From Parastagonospora avenae f. sp. tritici 18332-5 (lineage: Eukaryota; Ascomycota; Dothideomycetes; Pleosporales; Phaeosphaeriaceae): 64,000 nt of DNA. The stretch spans positions 124,001 through 188,000 of the forward strand of contig JAFJTR010000028.1 of the NCBI GenBank assembly GCA_022559985.1. The letters are read 5' to 3'. Shown here one piece after another: positions 19,233 to 29,868 of the stretch. The notes under the pieces are model-generated. The model was given only the letters and a program-made list of their open reading frames with translations. It did not search any database and was not told where the DNA came from. A program made the position numbers and the translations under genes. Each line of letters starts with the position of its first letter. Position 1 is the stretch's first letter.

Positions 19233-22200
19233 CTATGCAGCTTTCGCCTTGCGCGTCTTCCTCGCTCTCTTCTTCTTCGGCTCCTCATACGCCTCGTCCT
19301 CCTCATCCTCCGCAGCAAAGTCCTCTTCATCAGCCACCGAAGTCGCCTTACTCCCACCCTTCCTCTTCTTCCTTGTCGCCGCCCCATTCTCTTCTTCCGC
19401 CGCACCAGCCAGACTCTTAAGCTGCACATCCCCACCTCCCTCTTCTTCATCCCCACCACACCTCGCGCCCTCCCTCTCCGCCAACTTCGACAACGCCGCA
19501 CCCAACCTCTTCCCCGCCGCCCCCTTCCCCTTCTTCTTCCCACTCGGCCCCTCAGCACCCCTCACCCTCGGCGCAAACGCGCCCGCGCCCACTCCCCCCT
19601 CAAAGAAGCGCGTGATATTCGCCTGCGTACCCTCCTTCTCTCTGCGATTCATGTCCCTGATGACAGGGACAAGCACCTCATCCGTGCGCTCCCAGCTCCA
19701 TCCAATCTGGGAGCTCAGGAACGTGCGGAGCGCAGCGAGATCGGGCACGCCCCACTGGAAGGGCTCGGGGTCCGAGTCGACTTCAGGGTACAAGTATGCG
19801 TCTGCGACGCGTTGATCCGGGAAGCCTGGCGGGAGAAACAGTTTCGTGGCCTGGCCGCGGCGAAAGCGGCGGCGAAACGCACTATTCTTGTCCGCGTCTT
19901 TGGGGATGGTGTTGTTCTGCACGCCGGTCCACCAGTCTTTGAAGTCCTGGAGGTCAGGGAATTCGGCGAGGAGTTCGAGGGCGGTGACGGGGCCGATGCC
20001 TGGGATGCCTGTTGTGTAGTCAGAGCCGAGGAGTTGTGCGATTGCGATCATTTTGTCGCGCGTGAGGCTGAATTCGGAGACGAGGTCGTTAGCGAGATAG
20101 CATTCGACGAATTTGGCGGCGTTGAACATGTTTTTGTAAACGCGTGTGCCGCCGAAGAGGAATGTGTCTGAGTCGTCGGTTACGATGCCGTCAACGAGTC
20201 CTAGGTGCACGAGCTCTGCGCATTGGGCTTCTGCTTCCATGGGCGCGGTGATATATGGTAGCCCGAACAAGGTCAAAAGGTGTTGACATTCAGTGATCAT
20301 ACTCTGCGTCACTTCATCCGCATCACGACGGTCTTTCTTCTGTTGTGCGCGCAAAGACTTGAGTTCCTCGTCAAAGTTGACTTTGGTAGCGGCATTGTTG
20401 GTGACCTCTTTGGCGAAGCGCTCATGCTCTTCTGCTTCTGCAGCCAAAGAAGCAAACAACTCAGCATCTTCAGGGTCAGAATATTGATCGGAATCATTAC
20501 CAGGCAGGTCAAGATGTGCTGTGTCGTCTGCTATGCCAACATGCGGGACGATGGGAATGTCAAGGTCATCTGGACCCTGCAGATCAGCAGGTGATGGAGA
20601 CCGATGTCTTCGTTTCGGTCGAGAGGGTGGTTCTGTGCGTATCGGTACGTCTTCAAAGTCTGGTGAGGGTGACTTGGCGGGTTGCGCAACCGTTTCAGCG
20701 ATATTCTGGCCATCAATTTGTGGAGAGAATACCCTAGGCAGGTCGCTTGTAGTCCTAGGGTCATCCATAGGGACATCCTCGAACTCTTCTGATGGTGATC
20801 TAGTAGGCTCGCGGGGTGTTGGCTGCTCAGCCGTTTGAGCTGCTTTTACTGTAGCTTGTGCACGCCTCTCATCTTCGGGCTCACTCTCTGACCAGTCCAC
20901 AGGCTCATCGTCCGAATCATCGGCAAAAGGGGTCCTCTTCATCAAAGCAGGATCCTGCCGAGGCGGTGATCTTTGTTGAGTAAACAAGGGCTTTGGTGGC
21001 GCAGTTCGCACTTTGTCTGCCAAGTCACCCATGCTCACATCAGCATCGACAGCTGGCGCGTCTTCCATCAAAGCATCATCTTCGTCAGAATCGAGGGCTA
21101 TGACTTCTTGACTCTTAGCTTGACTGGGTGGTGCATCCAGGTCGATTACTTCTCGAGTCCCCTGCTTGCGTATGGTCGGCAGTGCCTGGAACTGAAAACG
21201 TGCCTTTTCCTCCTGCTTCGCCTCTTCCCACTGCTGCTTTTCTTCTTCTCGTTGGGCCTGCAAATCGTCCTCAAGATCACGCTTGCCAGCAAACCATGGT
21301 GGTAAAGGCGCTGCATCTTTCTTGTCCTGGCCTAGTTTCTTCTCAAAACCGCCCGCATTCTCCGCCTCGATCTTTTCCATCTTCTTCTTGCCCAGGATCG
21401 AATTGCCTAGATTGAGTCTTTCAAACGGTAGGGGTCCATCAAATCCTGCAGCATTATTGGGCTTTGGTGCGGGTTTCACGGCAGGCGCAGCCACCTTTGA
21501 CGAAGATGGTGAGGATTGACGAGGCTTGACTGGTCTTTTTGACTTCCGTGACTCAGCCAAAGCTGCCTGCAAGTTCATGTCATCCTCTTCACTGTCGCTG
21601 CCCTCGAATGGTCCTTTCGGGGCCAATTTGCTGCTACGCTGGTTGGCCAAACGCGCAATAGCCAAACCTCGTCCTCTCACACCTGCAAAGGGATTGGTGT
21701 CTGCAGCACGCTTCTGCTGGAAGACCTCACGGACCGGGTCGTCCTCGGATTGTTCTGCTACTTGCTCCTCATCAGCATTTGGTTGCATAGACAGCGCGAT
21801 CGCCTGTTGTAACATATCATCTTCAATGTCGTCTCCGGCGTCTTCGAATAGCTCGGTATCGTCGGCAGCAGGCACGTTTTCCCACTCTTCATCAACTTTG
21901 TCTTCAGCTAAAAATAGCGAATCTGGGTCCTGGTCCACTGGTGAAGCTTTTCGTGGTCTCGGCTGCGCGGGTCGTGCCTTTCGCGAATTGTAGAACTTTC
22001 GACGTCGCTTTGCCAGTTCATTCGAGATGAACTCTCGTCCCTCCTTGTCCTCCGCATTCAGACCGGGCTTGGGCTTGGGTAGTCGGTTCAGCCCTTCGAT
22101 GGGCACATCCTCAAAGTCTTCATCTTCTTCCCAGTCTTCGTCTTCCTCAGCAGGTGGCGGAAGATCGACGTCTATGGGCTTATGTGCCTTGCCCTCATCT

Positions 22201-23186
22201 CTGTTCGTCACGACACCGAGCGCCCAGCCGCCCTCGACTCCGTCATTTTTCACGAGCACGTATTCACGACCTCTTTCGCCCGCGACACGATTCGCTCCTC
22301 CAACACCAACCATATCGTCGTTCATGCCATTAAGGTTCATTAGACGCTGCGTGAGCTCATTGCGCTCACGTACCCGCTCGATTTGAAACTTGGAGAATGC
22401 CATTCTATCTGGGAACATTGTATCCAGCTGCTCCTTGGAGTATCCCATCCTCAGTCGACTGCGCAGTCGCGCGGCATTCAAGATGTTGTATCGGTCGGCG
22501 GCGGGCAAGCTCTGGAAGAAGTGGCCTTCGAAGTCAATTTTGGAGAAATCGTAAACATTGATGTCCTCGCCCCTATCGAACTGCCTTGCATATTCCTCCA
22601 GCTCTTCGAGTGACATGACGCGAGGATCATCTGCACTGCCCATCTCGTTCATAGACTTTCCCAGATCAGGCAGATGGTATTGGTCCTTCTTCTTGAACTT
22701 CCTGTTCTCTGTGCGCTCCTGCTGCGACTGCAGAATTTCTTCCGCATACACCAAGTTCTCAGGTATAGCCTCCTGTTCCTCCTGGTCGCGCGGGTGCCTT
22801 GCAGCCTCCTTTCGCTTCTTCTCTTCCTCCTCGGCAGCCCTCTGCATCTGTATCGCAAGCAGCTTTCCCGCTGTTCTGACGGCATCTTCCCGTCTGCCCT
22901 CGCGGCGCGACTTGCGGTTGTTGATGGTCTGTCGCTTGAGCACCGGCGCGCCACCGTCGAAGACGAAAACGGGCTTGATGCCGATGAAGAGGAGCTTGCA
23001 TACGCGGCGGAAGAAGCCGACTATATGACTGTTTCGCAGTGCGTTGCCCTCCTTGTCGCGCACGGCTTTGAGGAACTGGTAGATCCAGATGGAAGCATCG
23101 ACTGCTAGTCGCTTCTTGTTCAGCGTTTCGATCTTGATCGGTCGCGCGCATGGCTGCAGGACAGTCCAGAGACCAGTAACACCCAT
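19233..23186 (-). CDS. RAD2: Rad2/XPG nucleotide-excision repair endonuclease
   Basis: An intronless 1317-residue gene. The XPG-N domain begins at the Met (MGVTGLWTVLQPCARPIKIE, with LAVDASIWIYQFLKAVRD and VFVFDGGAPVLKRQT). A long acidic spacer of about 850 residues follows, as in Rad2, where it contacts TFIIH. The XPG-I domain starts near residue 963 (LPYITAPMEAEAQCAEL, IVTDDSDTFLFGG), then the helix-hairpin-helix (LLGSDYTTGIPGIGPVTALE). QANITRFF is a good PCNA-interaction box. The tail carries basic nuclear signals (KKKRARKTRKAK). The enzyme makes the 3' incision in nucleotide-excision repair. The protein is longer than yeast Rad2 (about 1030) because of the spacer and tail. Confidence 0.96.
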   Translation of the reverse strand: MGVTGLWTVLQPCARPIKIETLNKKRLAVDASIWIYQFLKAVRDKEGNALRNSHIVGFFRRVCKLLFIGIKPVFVFDGGAPVLKRQTINNRKSRREGRREDAVRTAGKLLAIQMQRAAEEEEKKRKEAARHPRDQEEQEAIPENLVYAEEILQSQQERTENRKFKKKDQYHLPDLGKSMNEMGSADDPRVMSLEELEEYARQFDRGEDINVYDFSKIDFEGHFFQSLPAADRYNILNAARLRSRLRMGYSKEQLDTMFPDRMAFSKFQIERVRERNELTQRLMNLNGMNDDMVGVGGANRVAGERGREYVLVKNDGVEGGWALGVVTNRDEGKAHKPIDVDLPPPAEEDEDWEEDEDFEDVPIEGLNRLPKPKPGLNAEDKEGREFISNELAKRRRKFYNSRKARPAQPRPRKASPVDQDPDSLFLAEDKVDEEWENVPAADDTELFEDAGDDIEDDMLQQAIALSMQPNADEEQVAEQSEDDPVREVFQQKRAADTNPFAGVRGRGLAIARLANQRSSKLAPKGPFEGSDSEEDDMNLQAALAESRKSKRPVKPRQSSPSSSKVAAPAVKPAPKPNNAAGFDGPLPFERLNLGNSILGKKKMEKIEAENAGGFEKKLGQDKKDAAPLPPWFAGKRDLEDDLQAQREEEKQQWEEAKQEEKARFQFQALPTIRKQGTREVIDLDAPPSQAKSQEVIALDSDEDDALMEDAPAVDADVSMGDLADKVRTAPPKPLFTQQRSPPRQDPALMKRTPFADDSDDEPVDWSESEPEDERRAQATVKAAQTAEQPTPREPTRSPSEEFEDVPMDDPRTTSDLPRVFSPQIDGQNIAETVAQPAKSPSPDFEDVPIRTEPPSRPKRRHRSPSPADLQGPDDLDIPIVPHVGIADDTAHLDLPGNDSDQYSDPEDAELFASLAAEAEEHERFAKEVTNNAATKVNFDEELKSLRAQQKKDRRDADEVTQSMITECQHLLTLFGLPYITAPMEAEAQCAELVHLGLVDGIVTDDSDTFLFGGTRVYKNMFNAAKFVECYLANDLVSEFSLTRDKMIAIAQLLGSDYTTGIPGIGPVTALELLAEFPDLQDFKDWWTGVQNNTIPKDADKNSAFRRRFRRGQATKLFLPPGFPDQRVADAYLYPEVDSDPEPFQWGVPDLAALRTFLSSQIGWSWERTDEVLVPVIRDMNRREKEGTQANITRFFEGGVGAGAFAPRVRGAEGPSGKKKGKGAAGKRLGAALSKLAEREGARCGGDEEEGGGDVQLKSLAGAAEEENGAATRKKRKGGSKATSVADEEDFAAEDEEDEAYEEPKKKRARKTRKAKAA

Positions 23187-24224
23187 GGTGGCCCTCTAAG
23201 TACTGATTCCATTGATCGTCAATGTTTAAGAGCTTCGCGTTGGTCCTGCGTGCGAAAAGTGATTGAAGCTGGCTGCCTTGTGAAACCGCGTTAGAAGCGT
23301 GTCGATGACGTCTTGCCAAGCCTCCCCGAGGTCTGCGCGTCAGGTCATTTCTGCCTTCATCAGACACGCTTAATTGACACGGGCTGTGCGTGCTTCCTAC
23401 CACACCTCACTTGGTTCACCGTCCATCTTGTAACACTTCGAGCTGAACTATACCAGGTTGCGTCTGACGTGCGATGGTCTTCTGCAAGTTCACCATGCTG
23501 CACGCTAGAGAACAAAGCAACATCCACGTTTGGCCGTCCCTCATCAGCATCCACATATGTGCCCTTTATCGGAGGGGCTGCTATCACCGGGACATCGACG
23601 CAGTGTTGTAGTATCACGGTCAACAGATCTCTGAACTGTACGGACATAACCATCCACTGGGCGCACCCTCAGGGCATCGATCCCCCCACCCTGCACATTC
23701 ACATATTCTGAATCAATGCACACTCTTTCGCATGTTATTTCATACTTTCTCTGCTCTCCTATCTCCATGTTCCGCTACCGAACTTTGTTGGGCCCACGTT
23801 GACCTCGATGTTCCATGTGTCGTGTGCGCCGCATCCCTTGCACAGGGTTTCGTACACAGCATCGACAAAACGCCAATAGCCCGCAAGCTCCACGCGTGAT
23901 GACACCCAATTGCCTCCTCTCGGCGCGCACAAAGGAGGCGAGGCTTTACGGACGGGTAACAAACAAACATGAGGACTGCCCGTTTGCGGAGAGGTGCAAC
24001 AGCTGGTCGCTTCTATGCCTTTGTCAACAGCACAACAAAGACGGCTCCTCAGAAGTATACCTCCTCGAGTAGCTCAATGCTTTGGAAGAAGCTCATTCAA
24101 TTTTGTCTTCTCATTCCTTCAAACATAATGTTCTTGTGTCTCACTTAGTTGCATAAGCTATTAATTACTGGCCATCAACTGCACACAAGATTCTTTTTCG
24201 CGGAAATTTCGACACACAGCTATC
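23187..24224. other. Divergent intergenic region
   Basis: About 1.04 kb between RAD2 and the AT-hook gene. Open frames on both strands (for example 23313-23711) lack convincing starts or known content. No repeats or RNA genes seen. Confidence 0.45.
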
Positions 24225-26106
24225 ATGTCTTACAGACGCGGTCCGCAAGCAGCTGAGAGGTCCTCCAGCGTGATAGAAATCTCCGATGCCAAAGAGATCT
24301 ACTCAGTCAGCGACGATGATACTTCACAGAAGGACGCCAACGATCGCCGACTTGCGCATGCCATCAACTACCTACAACACGAAGGGGGGAATGACTCTTA
24401 TTTTACCTACATGGATCGTGTCGATCGTATTGACGAGACTCTGCTGAATCAGCTTCCTAACCAAGGACCCACGTTCAGTCGCGAGCTTTACCAACACCTC
24501 CGAGCTCTGGTCATTGGCGTCAGATGCGACTTTGAAAATGCTGCAGAGCAAGAGTCTCTTGACATGGAGAGCGAAGACAAGTTTGCTCACATTGACAGCC
24601 CAATGGCTTTCGAAGAGGAAGCACTGTATCGAGGCGATTCCCCAAGCTCTACTCCAACTCCTGCTCCTTCCAAGCGACGAACCTCCAACGCTTTGACTCC
24701 AAGGAGCCCGGTGTCCGATGAAAAGGTGGAGAGGGTGCGTTCTTTCAAGTGCGGTGGGGATAGCGAGATTGAAAACTGGTACGGGGACTATCCAGCGTCT
24801 CTCCCTTTCCCTGAAACACTCATGATGGCGCACTGGGAGAGTATGAAAATTGACTTCGACATCAACCGCCCCGAGGATGCTGCTACGGCGGAGACCATTG
24901 TGCCTTTAGAGGTTCCTCAAATCCAGCAGTACTTCGAGTTGCCGCTTTATGAGTCAGGTTCACGATTCAAGCTTCCGACAGTGAGCGACGAGGACCAGGT
25001 GGCGGTCAACAAACTCGGAACTCAAATGGATCTCGAGAAGGTTGTGAACAAATTCTTTGAGAGGGACCAGACGAATGGAGGAAAGAAGGATTATGTTCCA
25101 CGCCTTTTCCTTGAGAATCTCGTCGTGGACCACCAATGTGAGTACATGTTTCGAATGTGTTCAGTTTAGAAGATCTAATAGTGACCAGGTGCACCCGACC
25201 GACTACGCAGTAAGCTGAATGCTTCGCCAACCAAATCTCGACCCTCGCAAAGCTCTAGCATTGGTAAGATTACACTGCCGATTGTGATCGGCACATGCAT
25301 ATATGATACTGATTTATGATCCAGTGCCACCTTGCAATCTCAAGAAGCCTGTGTCCGTCTCACAACGCGCCACATCTCCAGCATTTAGACGTATCAGTAG
25401 GGAAGTGCGACGTGAAACTGTTGCCCCTCCAGCAACATTCAGCACGAAGCCTAAGCCGACACCAACTCCGCCGGCCACCTTCAGCACACGGCCCAAGTCC
25501 AAGCCAACAGCACCGGCCACCTTCAGCACGCGACCTAAACGTACACTAGCTCCGTCTGCCACCTTCAGCACTCGGCCCATGACAGCCACCACGACCACCT
25601 CTAAGACTCTATCCCACGTCGACATTCCCATCAAAAAGCCCCGCGGTCGTCCTCCAAAGAACCCCAAGCCCCTAGTAGCAACCGCCCCCAAAGTTTCCGC
25701 CTCCGGTCCCGATCCCAACCCGCTCAAGCGCAAACCCAGTATCGGCTCTCAGCCATACGAGACGCCCAAGTCGTCCATCAAAAAGGTGCTTCGCGAGAAC
25801 AAGAGACAGAAGAGCGTGGGCTTCGTGGAAGCGCCCATCGCGCTTGAGGAAGACAGCGAGGACCCGAATTACCCTGCGAGTTCGGTGCGCAAACCTACGA
25901 GGGCGAGTACGCGTGGGAGTGTGAGTAAGGCTGCAGTGGCTGGGAAGATGAGTAAGGCGAGGAAGGATAGTGCGGGTACGAGTAAGGCGAGGACAGCTAG
26001 TGCGAGTGCGAGCAAAGCTGCCGTTGCGGGAAAGATGAGTAGAGCGAGGAAAGATAGTGGGAGTCGTGGGAGGATGACGACGAGGAGTGGGAATGCGTAC
26101 TATTAG
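24225..26106 (+). CDS. AT-hook nuclear protein with four 14-residue repeats
   Basis: Three exons, 24225-25137, 25189-25263 and 25325-26106, give 589 residues. The short middle exon is supported by frame closure on both sides. The N-terminal half has helical stretches (RRLAHAINYLQHEGG) and a hydrophilic linker with possible Cdk-type sites (NALTPRSPVSDEK). The C-terminal half has four tandem ATFST(K/R)P units, an AT hook (KKPRGRPPKNPKP), the segment PYETPKSSIKKVLRENKR, and a tail of repeated SKARKDS, SKAAVAGKMS and similar basic elements. This composition points to a chromatin-bound protein. No catalytic domain is visible and I do not name it. It converges with the LigD-PE gene at only 69 bases. 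Confidence 0.75.
25429..25596 (+). repeat. Four tandem 42-base coding repeats
   Basis: Four diverged units start at 25429, 25471, 25513 and 25555, each encoding (P/S)ATFST(K/R)P followed by a six-residue variable part. They lie just before the AT hook. Confidence 0.85.
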
Positions 26107-26175
26107 ATATGCTGCTTTCTTGAAGCAGTTATTCTACACTTTTCTTATATTATCCTAGGGCTTTCAATAGACGTT

Positions 26176-27411
26176 TCAATATTCGATTCCCGCCCATCCT
26201 GCTCTACCCACGAAGTTATGTACACCTTCGTCACTTTCGACTTCTCGTGCGAGGCGACCTGTGACGACGCTTATTTCGTAGTTGCGCCCACGGACGAGGA
26301 AAGGCTCAAAACCACTGCCATCTACGCTGCGGACCCAATTGCCTTTACCATTGCCTGTATGATCTAGAATAAAGCCGCTGTTTTGTCGATCGAGTTGCAT
26401 GAACCAGTGCCGTTGGTGTATCGATCCGATGTCGTTCGTCGAGCCAGGATATGCGTTAGTTGCTCTGGTTTGGGCGTCTGCATCGATGTCTGTGTCAATT
26501 TCTTCTCCAGAAACAGGCATAGGGTTTTGAAGGTTGACTTGATCTTCAGCATCGGAGTCCGACTGGGGTTTAAACTTCTGTGCTGGAGGCTTGTGCCGGC
26601 TCTTTCGACGGACAGTGGGACCTTTGATGATTTGGTTGGAAGGTTGTCGCATGGTGATTGTATAGTTCTGAGGTAAACGTGTACCGTGAAGGCGGAGGCG
26701 AATGTACCGAGTTTGGAAAGCAGCGATGAGCTTGTCATTCGAGCGCTCTTCATTGCCTGTTGTTCTCGTTGGCTTCCCTGACGTCTCATAATCATCTGAA
26801 TCCGATCCGGTATCTTCGTCGTCAGTCGTCTGCGGACCGGGTATACACTTCCTGTTTTTACCATATTTCTTCCTTGGCAGCACTTCGTACGTTCCGATGT
26901 CCCAAATCAGCAGACTTCCCCTCTTGCTACTCGCACTCTCAATGAGATGGTTCCAGTGGTTGTGCACTCGTGTCTCTATGGCCATACGTTCAATGTTCTT
27001 CGAGTTGGGATTACCTGGCAAGCCCTTGGGAACGGCGAATGACATACTACTCGTCTTGGAAAACTGCAGGCGAAGATCATAATGTACCCCAGCCCTTGGG
27101 TGGTTGTGCTGATGAATAACGAAATGCCTTCCGTGCTCATGTTCATTGCTGTGATACAGTGCAGCGAAATCTGATATTGGCAAGCGTGCTACATCTTCCG
27201 GAGTTTGGCGATGCAATTTCGCGATGTGGTTCTTGAAGTAGAGCAGGTGATCATCGATCTTTGCTTTGCCAGCTTCGATCGCTGCTAGAGTGTGCCCAAT
27301 ATCCGGGTCTGAGGGAGGTGCACCAGCTGGTGAAGAAATCCCGGATATCCTCTGTCTCTTTAGGGGTCGTGGGGGCGAAATGTCTCGCGCCAGGCTGGCA
27401 GGGACATTCAT
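26176..27411 (-). CDS. Stand-alone LigD-type 3'-phosphoesterase domain protein
   Basis: A single-exon gene; the first true ATG is at 27411, giving 411 residues. Residues near 95-160 match the phosphoesterase (PE) domain of bacterial/archaeal LigD: HFVIHQHNHPRAGVHYDLRL, then SFAVPKGLPG, and RGSLLIWDIGTYEV, with the metal-binding histidines and HYD core preserved. A Ser/Asp-rich insert follows. The domain resumes with FQTRYIRLRLHGTRLPQNY. The last 100 residues (HWFMQLDRQNSGFILDH onward) are a fungal extension with LVRGRNYEISVVTGRL. In LigD the PE domain trims 3'-phosphate and 3'-ribonucleotide ends for end joining. Ligase and primase domains are absent. A role in DNA 3'-end repair is an inference. 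Confidence 0.8.
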   Translation of the reverse strand: MNVPASLARDISPPRPLKRQRISGISSPAGAPPSDPDIGHTLAAIEAGKAKIDDHLLYFKNHIAKLHRQTPEDVARLPISDFAALYHSNEHEHGRHFVIHQHNHPRAGVHYDLRLQFSKTSSMSFAVPKGLPGNPNSKNIERMAIETRVHNHWNHLIESASSKRGSLLIWDIGTYEVLPRKKYGKNRKCIPGPQTTDDEDTGSDSDDYETSGKPTRTTGNEERSNDKLIAAFQTRYIRLRLHGTRLPQNYTITMRQPSNQIIKGPTVRRKSRHKPPAQKFKPQSDSDAEDQVNLQNPMPVSGEEIDTDIDADAQTRATNAYPGSTNDIGSIHQRHWFMQLDRQNSGFILDHTGNGKGNWVRSVDGSGFEPFLVRGRNYEISVVTGRLAREVESDEGVHNFVGRAGWAGIEY

Positions 27412-28768
27412 CGTAGTTGAGCAACGACTGTGGTCGCGTTCTGCGACCCCTCGCAATTCTTACAATACATTCATAGTGCCAACTTCTGACAGTTACTCCG
27501 GTTTGCTCAAGCGTACTGTTTGCGGTTGCAGTGAAGTGAATGAAGCACACCAAACTAGGGAAGGCGCTGCGTGTAAAACAGGTTACCGTACAATGACATC
27601 ATCATCTCAGCTCAACCTTCATCTTCATCAACGGTTCAGGAGTTCAAAAGCGACGCCATGAAGAAATCGTCGAACATATCTCATAAGCCAGACGCTTTCA
27701 TTATGAGATCTGTCGCGCGTCGTTAAATCCCATCAGTTTAACCTTTCCGCATCATCCTCTGCCACCATCCTAGACAATTCAGCTGGGGCCATTCGTTACT
27801 TCAGCCTGGCCCAGCAGAGCTTCCGTCAAGTTATTTCATGTCGGATCAGCTTTGCACACTATGCGCATTCGATAGATCAACATGCGACACTTACTAGACT
27901 GATAGACACGTTCTACAATCTGGCACAAAGCTCGATCCACGCCTCAAAGCGACTCACACCTTTACGCTTCAGCACAGGGCGCTTTTCACCGAGCTTGCCT
28001 TCTCAGCATAATCTTCCAGTATGACAGCACTTTGCCCTTCATGTGCATACTGAACGTGCCAATTCTTTGAGCGATCACTATGACAAAGGACCGGCTCAGA
28101 GATCCCGACACTCTTCACATACGACACCGCTGCTTTTGAGACAAACAGTGACACTTGATGGCTGGCATCATTTGTTTGTGCGCTGAGATGATGATCGCGT
28201 GGCGGTAAGCCGAGAGCAAAATTACGGGGATCACTTCCTCTCGCCAAGAGATTAGATGCGCGTGGGTGTATTTATGTTCGATCTCTTTGTTCGGCTTATT
28301 GGAGGCGCAGTTGGCGTCACATGAGGCTCATCACTTTGGCCGTGCAGTATCAGTATTCCGATTGTTTGTGTACGTGCTGAGGTGGGCGTAATCCTACACT
28401 AGCCACTTGTAGCAGCCAGCTCAATGACAACGTCGTCAGGCCTCTGTGTGTTTCCAAATTTACAGCCAGCGTTTCCACTGCCACGCTTGGTTGCTGGGAA
28501 CTTACGTCGGTTCGAGAGAAGATACCCAATCAGGGGGTTGTGTTATCATGACGAAGCCAACAACTGTGCCCCAGTCAGGCATGGTAACACGAGCGGGGTA
28601 TTCAATATTGACCACCAAGTAGTACACTGTGCGCTCTTTGTCGAAGCTCCTTCCGTGATAATCCCCGTTCTGCGCTTCCATCTGTTCTCACTCCTCCATC
28701 CATACGTTACAGCACCTGTCAAGTATAACTCGTCCTTTCCCTACGCAACCACGAGGCGCGACAAGACG
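27412..28768. other. Intergenic region
   Basis: About 1.36 kb. A minus-strand frame at 27969-28247 (92 codons) begins only with TTG and has no recognisable domain. Nothing else is supported. Confidence 0.45.
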
Positions 28769-29868
28769 ATGTCCAATGCTACGAAGCTCATTTGTCCAAG
28801 AGGTGGACAATGGTGAGTGATGTGACCGGAATTCTAGATCCAAGACACTAACAAGGGGCAAAGGTACGCCTGTGGAGCTGACACTTCGAAGTTTGTCGGT
28901 TGTTGTACGTCGGATCCTTGCTCGAATGGTTGCGTACAAGGAAATGTACGACCAGGAGGGTTTCCAATGGCCGACTTTGGTAAATTTCCAGATGCAAGCT
29001 GTGAATCTGGAAGCAATTTCTTTAGCTGTAGTGCTACACCGACATTCTGGGGGTGGGCCACTTCGCAGAAAACACTGCACGATTGTGGCTGACCCATATA
29101 GGTGCTGTAAATCAAACCCTTGTACGGACACACCAACTTGTAAAGACGGCGATCTAGTCCCCGCGTTCCTGGGCCGACCCGAGCAGTTCACTGCATACGC
29201 ACTATCAGCATCACCAAGCTCCGCAAGTACTCCAGGCAACACTCCAAGTAATGCTCCGAGTAGTGGCTCTAGCAATGGGGCCGTTATTGGTGGTGCAGTT
29301 GGAGGAAGTCTCGGTGCCGCCATTCTGATCGGATGTATCGTATTCTTTCTCTGCCGCAGGAGGAAGCGCAAGCAACAGGTCGCTCATCATGAAGCTGGCG
29401 CGGCTTCCACGCCAAAAATGAGGCAGAGGTACGAAGAAAGTGTATCGGCGCAATACGTCGGACAATCGCGTAGGTGTATTCAAAAGCCATTTTAGATATG
29501 GTACTGACGGTTTTTTAGCGCCGCCTACATATTCCTCGCGAAACTCACAATTCTATCAGCCAGTTTCGCCGCCTAAGGATTTTTCGAATCGTCAGTCGTA
29601 CCAGGCGTATAGGCAGGGAGGCAGTGGTCCGCAAGAATTGCCAGCAGATACGACATTGCCCACCGGACACAGAACCTCGGAGCTCCCAGGCGAAGCAGTC
29701 TCTTACAGACCCCAAGGCATTTCTGAATTACCATCGAGTACAACTCGAGTGACAGCGGAGCTCGAAACACTACAGAATTCGCCAGAAATACAGCAACGGG
29801 AGTTCAAAAACGACCGGGCGGCACGGACGAAGCAGTCATGTGACACAGCCCCAGGATCAGCTTTGTAG
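28769..29868 (+). CDS. Cysteine-rich single-pass membrane protein (fungal MSNAT family)
   Basis: Four exons (28769-28812, 28864-29052, 29102-29469, 29519-29868) give 316 residues; all three introns are 48-51 bases. The N-terminal region is a duplicated cysteine module: CPRGGQWYACG, FVGCCTSDPCSNGC, then CESGSNFFSC and FWGCCKSNPC. The second module exists only when intron 2 is removed. A Ser/Pro stalk precedes a membrane segment (AAILIGCIVFFLC) with a basic stop-transfer RRRKRK. The cytoplasmic tail is Gln/Ser/Pro-rich with PPTYSS. This layout is a familiar but functionally unassigned fungal family. There is no N-terminal signal peptide, so orientation rests on the positive-inside rule. Confidence 0.85.

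Noticed and set aside
27969..28247. 92-codon minus-strand frame
   Set aside because: Starts with TTG, has no ATG, no domain, and no splice partner that I could find.
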